A stretch of DNA of 64,000 nucleotides, taken from positions 334,608 to 398,607 of the forward strand of contig NZ_JBGTYM010000003.1 in the NCBI RefSeq assembly GCF_044142105.1, in the 5' to 3' direction. Under the pieces are notes generated by a model. That model saw only the letters and a program-made list of their open reading frames with translations, ran no database searches and was not told the DNA's origin. Numbering within the stretch: position 1 is the stretch's first letter; each line of letters begins with the position of its first letter. A program made the position numbers and the translations under genes. The DNA is from Pseudogemmobacter sp044142105 (GTDB lineage Bacteria > Pseudomonadota > Alphaproteobacteria > Rhodobacterales > Rhodobacteraceae). Below are positions 53,666 to 61,245 of this stretch, one piece after another.

Positions 53666-54930
53666 GCGAAGAGCAGGATCTGGACATCGGCGACATTTGT
53701 CCCTGTTGGTCCGGTCTTCAGCAGGTCGCCCGCCAGGCCAAGGGCGGCATGGCTGTCATTTCGGGCAAGCAGCAACCCCGGATCCCCACCCGCGGCCCGG
53801 ATGCGCCCCGGCGTCGCGGCATCGACCAAGCCGCCGGCGGCATCTGTCGGCCCGTCGCGCCCATCGGTGCCGCCCGAGAGGAAAACCCAGCTTCGGCCCA
53901 GATCCGGCATCGCCATCGCGATGCGCAGCGCAAGCTCCTGATTTCGCCCGCCCCGGCCATCGCCCCGAAGTGTCACCGTCGTCTCGCCGCCGAAGACCAG
54001 GCAGGCCGGTCGCCCATGGCTTTCCCGCCGCGCCGCCTCGATGACCTTGGCAGCGGCATCGGCGACATCTCCGGTCAGGCAGTCGTTCACCACAACCGCC
54101 TGCGGCCCCTCTGCCGCCACGACGGCGTCCAGACTTTTGCGGTTTGATCCGATGAGGATGTTCCGCGCCGGGGGCAGGGGTGCCAGAGCGACATCCTCTT
54201 GTGCCAGCACGAGCCTTGCGGCTTCGGGCAGGCTTTGCCAGGCACCGCGCGCGTGCAACAGGTCGCGGGCGGCCTTGCGGTCTCCAATCGGCGCAACGGT
54301 CGGCCCCGATGCGATCACCCGCAGGTCATCGCCGATCACGTCGGACAGGATATGGGCCGTCACCGGAGCAGGGCTGGCGATCCGCAGCAGCCCGCCGCCT
54401 TTCAGCCGCGAAAGCTGTTGGCGGACAAGGTTCATTTCGGTGATGTCAAAGCCACCCGCCAGAAGAATCTGGTTCACCTCGGCCTTGTCGGCCAAAGTCA
54501 GGCCGGCAACGGGCGCAGGCAGCAGCGCCGATCCGCCCCCTGAAATCAGAGCGATCACGCGATCCGCCGCAACAGCGGGCGTCAGCAGCGCCTCGACCGC
54601 CGCAGCCGCGCGCGCGCCCCGATCATCAGGCACCGGATGGCCCGCGACATAGACACGGGCACCGCGCAGCGGGCGACCATTTTCCGCATTCGTCACCACG
54701 ACCGCTTTGAATGCCGCGCGCCCCAGCCGACCAAGAAGGTATTCGGCCATGGGAATGGCGGCTTTGCCCACCGCGACGATGCGGTAGATGCCGCCGGGAT
54801 CAGGTCGGGGCAATGGCGCCTCGGCCAGCGCATTTGCCAGTGCACGGGCCGGATCGGCGGCGGCGCAGGCCTGCGCGAAGAGCTGCTGTGCCCTTTCGCG
54901 CAGGCCGATGACGAGGTCAGGCTCCGGCAA
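53662..54930 (-). CDS. gckA: Glycerate 2-kinase, MOFRL family (serine-cycle type)
   Basis: A 422-residue MOFRL/DUF4147 enzyme with YRIVAVGKAAIPMAEYLL near residue 50, ISGGGSALLPAPV near residue 130, and the conserved GGETTVTLRGDGRGGRNQELAL near residue 330, ending with the SGGTDGRDGPTDAAGG stretch. The family phosphorylates glycerate at C2, which is exactly the serine-cycle step; an older name is TtuD (hydroxypyruvate reductase). A TTG start at 54930 is used because no ATG fits; it overlaps the malyl-CoA lyase stop by 14 bases. Confidence 0.83.
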   Translation of the reverse strand: MPEPDLVIGLRERAQQLFAQACAAADPARALANALAEAPLPRPDPGGIYRIVAVGKAAIPMAEYLLGRLGRAAFKAVVVTNAENGRPLRGARVYVAGHPVPDDRGARAAAAVEALLTPAVAADRVIALISGGGSALLPAPVAGLTLADKAEVNQILLAGGFDITEMNLVRQQLSRLKGGGLLRIASPAPVTAHILSDVIGDDLRVIASGPTVAPIGDRKAARDLLHARGAWQSLPEAARLVLAQEDVALAPLPPARNILIGSNRKSLDAVVAAEGPQAVVVNDCLTGDVADAAAKVIEAARRESHGRPACLVFGGETTVTLRGDGRGGRNQELALRIAMAMPDLGRSWVFLSGGTDGRDGPTDAAGGLVDAATPGRIRAAGGDPGLLLARNDSHAALGLAGDLLKTGPTGTNVADVQILLFA

Positions 54931-55894
54931 TCTGACGGGCCTTCTCGACCAGAACCTCGGCCTGACGGATCGAGGCATAGTCGATCAGCCTGCCATCCAG
55001 CGACACGGCACCCTTGCCCTCGCGCGCGGCCTGTTCCATCGCCTCGAGGATGCGGCGGGCTCGGGTGACTTCGGCCTCGGACGGGCTCATCACCTCATTG
55101 GCCAGCGCAACCTGGCTGGGATGGATCGCCCATTTGCCCTCGCAACCCAGCACGGCGGCACGTTTGGCCGCGGCACGATAGCCGTCGGGATCCGAGAAAT
55201 CGCCGAAGGGACCATCGACCGGACGCAGGCCGTTGGCGCGCGCGGCCACGACCATGCGCGCCAGGGCATAGTGCCACATATCGCCCCAATGCACGGCCCG
55301 GCTGCCGTCGTCCAGCTTGTCGGTCAGAACCGAGTAGTCGGGGTTCACGCCGCCGATGATCGTCGTGCGGGCGCGGGTCGAGGCGGCATAATCGGCCACG
55401 CCGAAATGCAGGCTTTCATTGCGCTTCGAGGCGGCGGCGATGTCCGAGACATTCTGCATCCCCAGAGCGGTCTCGATGATATGCTCAAAGCCGATCCGCT
55501 TCTTGTACCCTTTCGCATCCTCGATCTGGGTCACCATCATGTCGACGGCATAGACATCGGCGGCGGTGCCGACCTTGGGGATCATGATCAGGTCAAGACG
55601 TTCGCCGGCCTGTTCGACCACATCGACGACGTCACGATACATGTAATGGGTATCAAGGCCGTTGATCCGCACCGACATGGTCTTCTTGCCCCAATCCATC
55701 TCGTTCAGGGCCTTGATGATGTTCTTGCGGGCCTGGGCCTTGTCATCGGGGGCGACGGCATCCTCCAGATCAAGGAAGATCACGTCCGCATCCGAAGCGG
55801 CCGCCTTTTCGAACATCTGGGGGGCGCTGCCTGGAACGGCCAGCTCGCTGCGGTTCAAGCGCGCGGGCGCCTGCTGGATGACGTGGAAAGACAT
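54917..55894 (-). CDS. mcl: L-malyl-CoA/beta-methylmalyl-CoA lyase
   Basis: A 325-residue HpcH/HpaI-fold lyase. It shows RSELAVPGSAPQMFEKAA (residues 15-32) with the substrate-binding Arg, DVIFLDLEDAVAPDDK (near residue 45) with Mg ligands, and IGFEHIIETALGMQNV (near residue 135) with the metal-binding Glu. It cleaves malyl-CoA to acetyl-CoA and glyoxylate in the serine cycle, and also handles methylmalyl-CoA in Rhodobacter-type ethylmalonyl-CoA metabolism. The neighbouring malate thiokinase fixes the serine-cycle role here. Confidence 0.9.
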   Translation of the reverse strand: MSFHVIQQAPARLNRSELAVPGSAPQMFEKAAASDADVIFLDLEDAVAPDDKAQARKNIIKALNEMDWGKKTMSVRINGLDTHYMYRDVVDVVEQAGERLDLIMIPKVGTAADVYAVDMMVTQIEDAKGYKKRIGFEHIIETALGMQNVSDIAAASKRNESLHFGVADYAASTRARTTIIGGVNPDYSVLTDKLDDGSRAVHWGDMWHYALARMVVAARANGLRPVDGPFGDFSDPDGYRAAAKRAAVLGCEGKWAIHPSQVALANEVMSPSEAEVTRARRILEAMEQAAREGKGAVSLDGRLIDYASIRQAEVLVEKARQIAGA

Positions 55895-55985
55895 TGTTTG
55901 GGCTCCTGCCAAGACGTAGGAGCTGCACCCGTCTTAAGGCATCCGCGAAGGCAGGGTGCTTCGTCAAGACAGAAAATGTCGCGGC

Positions 55986-56633
55986 CTAAACCTCGCCTCG
56001 GGTCATGCGATTGGCATAGAAAAAGGCGATGGCCTGGGCGCGGTTCTTCACGGCCAGCTTCTCGAACAGGTTCGAGAGGTGGAATTTCACTGTATTCGCG
56101 CTGATGTTCAGCTCGCGCGACAGCTCGCGGTTGGTCAGCCCCTTGGACAGGGCTTCCAGCAGAATCCGTTCGCGCGGCGACAGCGATTCGATCGGATCCT
56201 GTTTCAGGCTGCGCACATCCAGGAACGGAAAGACCATCTGGCCGTTGGCGACGGCAAGGCAGGTCTCCAAAAGCCGCTCGACCGATTCGGAGCGCGAGAC
56301 GAATCCGGCAGCCCCCGCGGTCATGGCCTTGCGCGGGATGTCGCCGCTGTCTTCGGCATAGACCACCAGGCGCGGCGCATTGGCCTGGGCGCGCAAGACG
56401 TCGATCAGGCGCGCACCGCCAAGGGCAGGCAAGGTCCAACCGATCACGCCAACCTGCACCGGCATACGCATCGCCATGCCAAGAAACCCTTCGGCTGTGG
56501 CCGCAGTCGCCACCAAAGAGAATCGGCGATCCTTCTCGAAAATCTCGGACAGCGCGGTCAGCATGAGCGGGTTTGCATCCGCCAGCATCAGCGTGATCCG
56601 TTCGGCCTTGTTCTGTGCCTCAAAAGCAGCCAT
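55986..56633 (-). CDS. LuxR/NarL-type regulator with degenerate receiver, probable serine-cycle regulator
   Basis: A 215-residue regulator. The N-terminal half is a receiver-like domain, but the phosphoacceptor position is Gly65 in VGVIGWTLP instead of Asp, so phosphorylation in the normal way is impossible. The C-terminal LuxR domain is LSPRERILLEALSKGLTNRE (about residues 149-168) plus LNISANTVKFHLSNLFEKL. It lies in the middle of the serine-cycle island, upstream of mcl and divergent from the aminotransferase gene, across a region with two GGTAGG-type dyads. Control of the island is inferred. Confidence 0.82.
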   Translation of the reverse strand: MAAFEAQNKAERITLMLADANPLMLTALSEIFEKDRRFSLVATAATAEGFLGMAMRMPVQVGVIGWTLPALGGARLIDVLRAQANAPRLVVYAEDSGDIPRKAMTAGAAGFVSRSESVERLLETCLAVANGQMVFPFLDVRSLKQDPIESLSPRERILLEALSKGLTNRELSRELNISANTVKFHLSNLFEKLAVKNRAQAIAFFYANRMTRGEV

Positions 56634-56644
56634 TCCGACCTCCG

Positions 56645-56664
56645 CCCTACCCGTTTTGGTAGGG
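56645..56664. promoter_or_regulatory. Dyad CCCTACC / GGTAGGG, candidate regulator site 1
   Basis: CCCTACC (56645-56651) and GGTAGGG (56658-56664) are an exact 7-base inverted repeat around CGTTTT, just upstream of the LuxR-type gene start (56633). A related dyad lies 35 bases further on. Together they look like paired operator sites for the divergent serine-cycle promoters. Confidence 0.5.
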
Positions 56665-56698
56665 TGCAAATTGCATACCGCAGTATATCAACCTTTTT

Positions 56699-56714
56699 GG
56701 GTAGGTATTTACCC
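56699..56714. promoter_or_regulatory. Dyad GGGTA / TACCC, candidate regulator site 2
   Basis: GGGTAGGTATTTACCC carries GGGTA (56699-56703) and TACCC (56710-56714) and repeats the GGTA(GG) core of site 1. The AT-rich tract between the sites, with CAGTATATCA, could contain one of the promoters. Confidence 0.45.
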
Positions 56715-56898
56715 ATCCAAATAGATGCCCAAAAGCAGGATATTCGACTGTTGTGGGATTTGTCGAGCGCCGCTTTCCTAAGCGTCAGGACCGACGTCCC
56801 AGGCAGGCCCCGCGACCCTTTCTTCCGCTGCACCCGGAAGGTCGCAGGTCTTCCGAAACGCTCGGTCACGCCGTCAATCGCCTTGGGAGGGGCGTCGC

Positions 56899-58146
56899 AT
56901 GACAGATACCGAAATTTTCCCGCAACTCTCGATTCCCGAGACCCTGGCCGCCGGCCCCGGTCCGGGCAACACCGACGCGCGTGTTCTGGCAAGCTTTGCC
57001 AATGCAGGCCTTGCCGATCACATGCAGGCCGATGTCCTGCGCGGGATGATCGAATGCAAGGAAATGCTGCGCAAGGTCTGGGGCACGAAGAACACCTATA
57101 CCTATGGCGTCGGCGGCACCGGATTCAGCGGGCTGGACTGCCTCGTCTCGGCCATTCTGCCGGGAGACACTGTCGTTGTCTTTGTGAACGGCACGTTCAG
57201 CGGCATCGACGGGCTCTCGATACGCATGAAGGCCTCGAGCCGCGAGGATTTGCGCGCCAATCCGATGGATCCGCACCCAGGCAATGTGACCATCGTCACC
57301 GTTCCGCATGGCCAGTCGGTCAGCGGCGAACTGGTGGACCGGGTCCTGGCCGAGAAGAAACCGAAATGGGCCTTCATGGCGCATTGGGAAACCGGGTCGG
57401 GCCGCATCAACGACCTGCAGGGCTTCTCGGATGCCTGCCAGCGCCATTCCGCCCTTGGCCTTGTCGACGCTGTCTCGTCGCTGGGGATCGCGGATTTCTC
57501 GATCGACGATTATCCGGGAGTCGTGGGCTGGGCATCCTGCCCGCAGAAGGGCGTGCTCTGCCTGCCGCTGACCTATGCGCCCGTAAGCTTCAGCGACAAG
57601 TATATCGAGGAAGTGCGCGCCAATGGCTGCCACACCTATGTCCACCATCCGATTCTCGAGGCCCGGCACTGGGGCATCGTGGATGGCAAGGACGTGGCCG
57701 CGGGAAGCTATCACCGCACCCATTCCGGCTATGCGGTTGCCGCTTTCCACGAGGCGCTGCGCATCAACCTTCAGCATGGCAGGGCCCGCAAGGCGGCAGA
57801 CTATGCGCATCATGAACGCGCCCTGCGCGAAGCCGTGTCGGCGATGGGCTGCGAGGTCACGTCGAACATGACCAGCCTTGTCGTTCTTAACCTGCCCGGC
57901 GCGCTGGCGGGGCGTGAAAAGGAGCTGGTCCAGTCCTGCCGCGCCAAGGGCTTCGGCATCTGGCCGACCCTGTCCGAGCCGGTCCAGGTTCGGATCGGCA
58001 TCCTGAACCAATTGTCCGAGGCCGCGATCACCGACATCGTGACGCGCTTTGCCACGGCGATGAACGACATGGGGGCCGGGGTGGACATCGCCCGCGCCAC
58101 CCAGGGGCTGCAAGCCTATTACAAGAACCTGATGGCCGCGGAATAG
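56899..58146 (+). CDS. sgaA: Serine-glyoxylate aminotransferase
   Basis: A 415-residue class V-fold PLP aminotransferase. The start region AAGPGPGNTDARVLASFANA (about residues 17-36) and YGVGGTGFSG near residue 69 are typical; the PLP Lys lies in ASCPQKGVLCLPL (about residue 216). It transfers the amino group of serine to glyoxylate, giving hydroxypyruvate and glycine, in the cytoplasm. GGGAGG precedes the ATG. It heads the plus-strand serine-cycle operon and is the first gene after the regulator sites. Confidence 0.9.
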   Translation: MTDTEIFPQLSIPETLAAGPGPGNTDARVLASFANAGLADHMQADVLRGMIECKEMLRKVWGTKNTYTYGVGGTGFSGLDCLVSAILPGDTVVVFVNGTFSGIDGLSIRMKASSREDLRANPMDPHPGNVTIVTVPHGQSVSGELVDRVLAEKKPKWAFMAHWETGSGRINDLQGFSDACQRHSALGLVDAVSSLGIADFSIDDYPGVVGWASCPQKGVLCLPLTYAPVSFSDKYIEEVRANGCHTYVHHPILEARHWGIVDGKDVAAGSYHRTHSGYAVAAFHEALRINLQHGRARKAADYAHHERALREAVSAMGCEVTSNMTSLVVLNLPGALAGREKELVQSCRAKGFGIWPTLSEPVQVRIGILNQLSEAAITDIVTRFATAMNDMGAGVDIARATQGLQAYYKNLMAAE

Positions 58147-58167
58147 CCGGAAGAGAGGGAGGCTAAG

Positions 58168-59364
58168 ATGGATATTCACGAATACCAGGCCAAGGAAATC
58201 CTTGCGCGGTTCGGCGTCGCCGTGCCGCAGGGCGGCCTGGCCTACAGCCCCGAGCAGGCGGCCTACCGCGCCCGCGAACTGGGCGGCGACCGCTGGATCG
58301 TCAAGGCGCAGGTTCATGCCGGCGGGCGTGGCAAGGCGGGTGGCGTCAAGCTTTGCAAGTCAGAGCACGAAATCCAGGATGCCACGAACGAGATGTTCGG
58401 CCGCAAGCTGGTGACGCATCAGACCGGGCCCGAGGGCAAGGGGATCTATCGCGTCTATGTCGAGAATGCCGTGGATTTCGGCCGCGAGATCTATCTCGGC
58501 TTCGTGCTGGACCGCACGACGCAGCGGGTGATGATCGTCGCCTCTTCGGAAGGCGGGATGGAGATCGAAGAGATTTCCGAGACTCGCCCCGACTCGATCG
58601 TGCGCTCGACGGTCGAACCCGCGGTCGGCCTGCAGGAATTCCAGGCCCGCGAAATCTCCTATGCGCTGAATATCCCGCCTGCGCTGACGCAGCAGATGGT
58701 CCGCACCCTGACCGGCTGCTACCGGGCCTTCCGCGAGCTTGACGCCACGATGGTCGAGATCAATCCGCTGGTCATCACCGCCGACAACCGCATCCTGGCG
58801 CTGGACGCCAAGATGACCTTCGACAACAACGCGCTGTTCCGGCATCCGCAGATTTCCGAACTGCGCGACAAAAGCCAGGAAGACCCGCGCGAAGCGCGCG
58901 CGGCGGATCGCGGCCTGGCCTATATTGGCCTGACCGGAAATATCGGCTGCATCGTCAATGGCGCGGGCCTTGCCATGGCGACGATGGACACGATCAAGCT
59001 TGCCGGGGGCGAGCCTGCGAACTTCCTCGACATCGGCGGCGGGGCCACGCCCGAGCGGGTGGCCAAGGCCTTCCGGCTGGTGATGTCGGACGAGAATGTC
59101 CAGGCGATCCTTGTCAATATCTTCGCGGGCATCAACCGTTGCGACTGGGTGGCCGAAGGTGTCGTGCAGGCGCTGACGGCGAACCCTGTCGATGTGCCGG
59201 TCATCGTCCGGCTGGCGGGCACCAATGTCGAGGCGGGGCAGAAGATCCTTGCCAATTCCGGTCTGCCGATCCTTCGTGCAGGCTCGCTCATGGAAGCGGC
59301 CGAGCGCGCGGTCACGGCCTGGAAGAACGATCAGAAACAGAACACCAAGATGAGGGCGATCTGA
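58168..59364 (+). CDS. mtkA: Malate-CoA ligase (malate thiokinase) beta subunit
   Basis: A 398-residue ATP-grasp protein close in form to succinyl-CoA synthetase beta: MDIHEYQAKEILARFGV at the start, VKAQVHAGGRGKAGGVKL near residue 45, and the C-terminal LDIGGGATPERVAKAF with NIFAGINRCDWVAEGVV. Its pairing with mtkB, mcl and serine-cycle genes indicates malate, not succinate, as substrate. It makes malyl-CoA from malate, CoA and ATP. The stop overlaps the mtkB ATG as TGATG-type overlap. Confidence 0.88.
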   Translation: MDIHEYQAKEILARFGVAVPQGGLAYSPEQAAYRARELGGDRWIVKAQVHAGGRGKAGGVKLCKSEHEIQDATNEMFGRKLVTHQTGPEGKGIYRVYVENAVDFGREIYLGFVLDRTTQRVMIVASSEGGMEIEEISETRPDSIVRSTVEPAVGLQEFQAREISYALNIPPALTQQMVRTLTGCYRAFRELDATMVEINPLVITADNRILALDAKMTFDNNALFRHPQISELRDKSQEDPREARAADRGLAYIGLTGNIGCIVNGAGLAMATMDTIKLAGGEPANFLDIGGGATPERVAKAFRLVMSDENVQAILVNIFAGINRCDWVAEGVVQALTANPVDVPVIVRLAGTNVEAGQKILANSGLPILRAGSLMEAAERAVTAWKNDQKQNTKMRAI

Positions 59365-60257
59365 TGAGCATTTTCCTCGACCGGCAAAGCCGCGTTGTCG
59401 TTCAGGGCATCACGGGCCGCATGGCACAGTTCCACACCAAGGAAATGCTGGATTATGGCACGAATGTCGTGGCCGGGGTGGTGCCCGGCAAGGGCGGCGA
59501 GACCGTCTTCGGCGTGCCGGTCTTTGACACGGTGAAACAGGCCGTCGAAGCGACCGGGGCGGATTCGAGCCTTGTCTTCGTGCCGCCGCCCTTTGCTGCG
59601 GACAGCATCATGGAAGCGGCCGATGGCGGCATCCGCTATTGCGTCTGCATCACCGACGGCATCCCCGCGCAGGACATGATCCGGGTCAAGCGCTACATGA
59701 TGCGCTACCCGCGCGAGCGCCGCATGGTGCTGACCGGTCCGAACTGCGCCGGCACGATCAGCCCGGGCAAGGCCCTTCTCGGCATCATGCCCGGCCATAT
59801 CTACCTGCCGGGCCATGTTGGCATCGTCGGTCGCTCGGGCACGCTGGGCTATGAGGCCGCGCAACAGCTCATGGATCGCGGCATCGGGGTGTCCACCTCG
59901 GTCGGCATCGGCGGGGATCCGATCAACGGCTCTTCGTTCCGCGATATCCTTGAGCGGTTCGAGGCGGACCCCGAAACCCATATCGTCTGCATGATCGGGG
60001 AAATCGGCGGGCCGCAGGAAGCTGAGGCGGCTGCCTATATCCAGGAGCACATGACCAAGCCGGTCATCGCCTATATCGCCGGCTTGACCGCGCCCAAGGG
60101 GCGCACCATGGGACATGCGGGCGCGATCATCTCGGCCTTTGGCGAAAGCGCGTCCGAGAAGGTCGAGATCCTGACCGCTGCCGGTGTCACCGTGGCCGAG
60201 AACCCCTCGGTCATCGGCGAGACGGTCGCACGGGTCATGGGCCGCAAGGCAGCATAA
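59364..60257 (+). CDS. mtkB: Malate-CoA ligase (malate thiokinase) alpha subunit
   Basis: A 297-residue CoA-ligase alpha subunit. The CoA-binding region begins VVVQGITGRMAQFHTKEML (residues 12-30), and the phospho-histidine is in GRTMGHAGAIIS (about residue 250). The sequence also has the ISPGKALLGIMPG and GRSGTLGYEAAQQL stretches. It is translated by overlap with mtkA and forms the alpha-beta malyl-CoA synthetase. It is the hallmark of the serine cycle along with mcl and ppc. Confidence 0.9.
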   Translation: MSIFLDRQSRVVVQGITGRMAQFHTKEMLDYGTNVVAGVVPGKGGETVFGVPVFDTVKQAVEATGADSSLVFVPPPFAADSIMEAADGGIRYCVCITDGIPAQDMIRVKRYMMRYPRERRMVLTGPNCAGTISPGKALLGIMPGHIYLPGHVGIVGRSGTLGYEAAQQLMDRGIGVSTSVGIGGDPINGSSFRDILERFEADPETHIVCMIGEIGGPQEAEAAAYIQEHMTKPVIAYIAGLTAPKGRTMGHAGAIISAFGESASEKVEILTAAGVTVAENPSVIGETVARVMGRKAA

Positions 60258-60270
60258 ACGGGAGGGAAAT

Positions 60271-61242
60271 ATGGCGAAGCCGAAGGTTCTGGTGACGCGG
60301 CGCTGGCCGCAGGCTGTCGAAACACGGATGGCCGAGGTCTTTGACCTTGACCTGAACCGCGATGACAAGCCGCTGTCCGAGGCGGCGCTTCGCGACGCCC
60401 TGGGCCAGTATGACGCCATTCTTCCCACAGTGACAGATCGCCTGCCCGCGCCGGTTTTCGACGGCCCGGGCAGGCGGACAAAGATACTGGCCAACTACGG
60501 AGTGGGCTTTGCCCATATCGACACCGAAGCGGCCAAGACGCGCGGCATCACCGTGACGAACACGCCCGATGTCCTTTCTGAATGCACCGCAGACATTGCC
60601 ATGACGCTGATGCTGATGGTCGCACGCCGGGCCGGCGAAGGCGAACGCGAGCTGCGCGAGGGCCGGTGGTCGGGCTGGCGACCGACCCATCTGATCGGCA
60701 CCAAGGTTTCGGGTGCAACGCTGGGTATCATCGGCTTTGGCCGCATCGGCCAGGCTATGGCACAGCGGGCACATTTCGGCTTCGGCATGAAGATCCTGGT
60801 CCAGAACCGCTCTGCCGTCCCCGCCGAGATTCTGGCCCGCTACAACGCGGTGCAGGTGCCGACCATCGAAGACCTGCTGCCGGAATGCGATTTCGTCTCG
60901 CTTCATTGCCCCGGCGGCAAGGCGAACCGCCATCTGATCAATTCCCACCGGCTTGATCTTATGCGGCCCGGCGCCTTCCTGATCAACACCGCCCGCGGCG
61001 AGGTGGTTGAGGAACATGCGCTGGCCCAGGCCCTGTGGTTCGGCACCATCGGCGGGGCGGGCCTGGACGTCTTTGAACGCGAGCCGCAGGTGCCTGACGC
61101 GCTTCTGAACGCCGACAATCTTGTGCTTCTTCCGCATCTCGGCTCGGCCACGCGGGAAACGCGCGAGGCGATGGGTTTCCGCGTCTTCGACAACCTGACC
61201 GATTTCTTCGACGGCAAGACGCCGCGCGATCGGGTGGCCTAG
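60271..61242 (+). CDS. hprA: Hydroxypyruvate reductase / glycerate dehydrogenase
   Basis: A 323-residue D-2-hydroxyacid dehydrogenase. The Rossmann motif is GFGRIGQAMAQRA (about residues 155-167), with catalytic Arg in NTARGEVV (about residue 240), Glu in DVFEREPQ, and His in LPHLGSAT (about residue 291). In this context it reduces hydroxypyruvate to glycerate, the step between sgaA and gckA. GGGAGG precedes the ATG at 60271, 13 bases after mtkB. Confidence 0.88.
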   Translation: MAKPKVLVTRRWPQAVETRMAEVFDLDLNRDDKPLSEAALRDALGQYDAILPTVTDRLPAPVFDGPGRRTKILANYGVGFAHIDTEAAKTRGITVTNTPDVLSECTADIAMTLMLMVARRAGEGERELREGRWSGWRPTHLIGTKVSGATLGIIGFGRIGQAMAQRAHFGFGMKILVQNRSAVPAEILARYNAVQVPTIEDLLPECDFVSLHCPGGKANRHLINSHRLDLMRPGAFLINTARGEVVEEHALAQALWFGTIGGAGLDVFEREPQVPDALLNADNLVLLPHLGSATRETREAMGFRVFDNLTDFFDGKTPRDRVA

Positions 61243-61245
61243 GTC

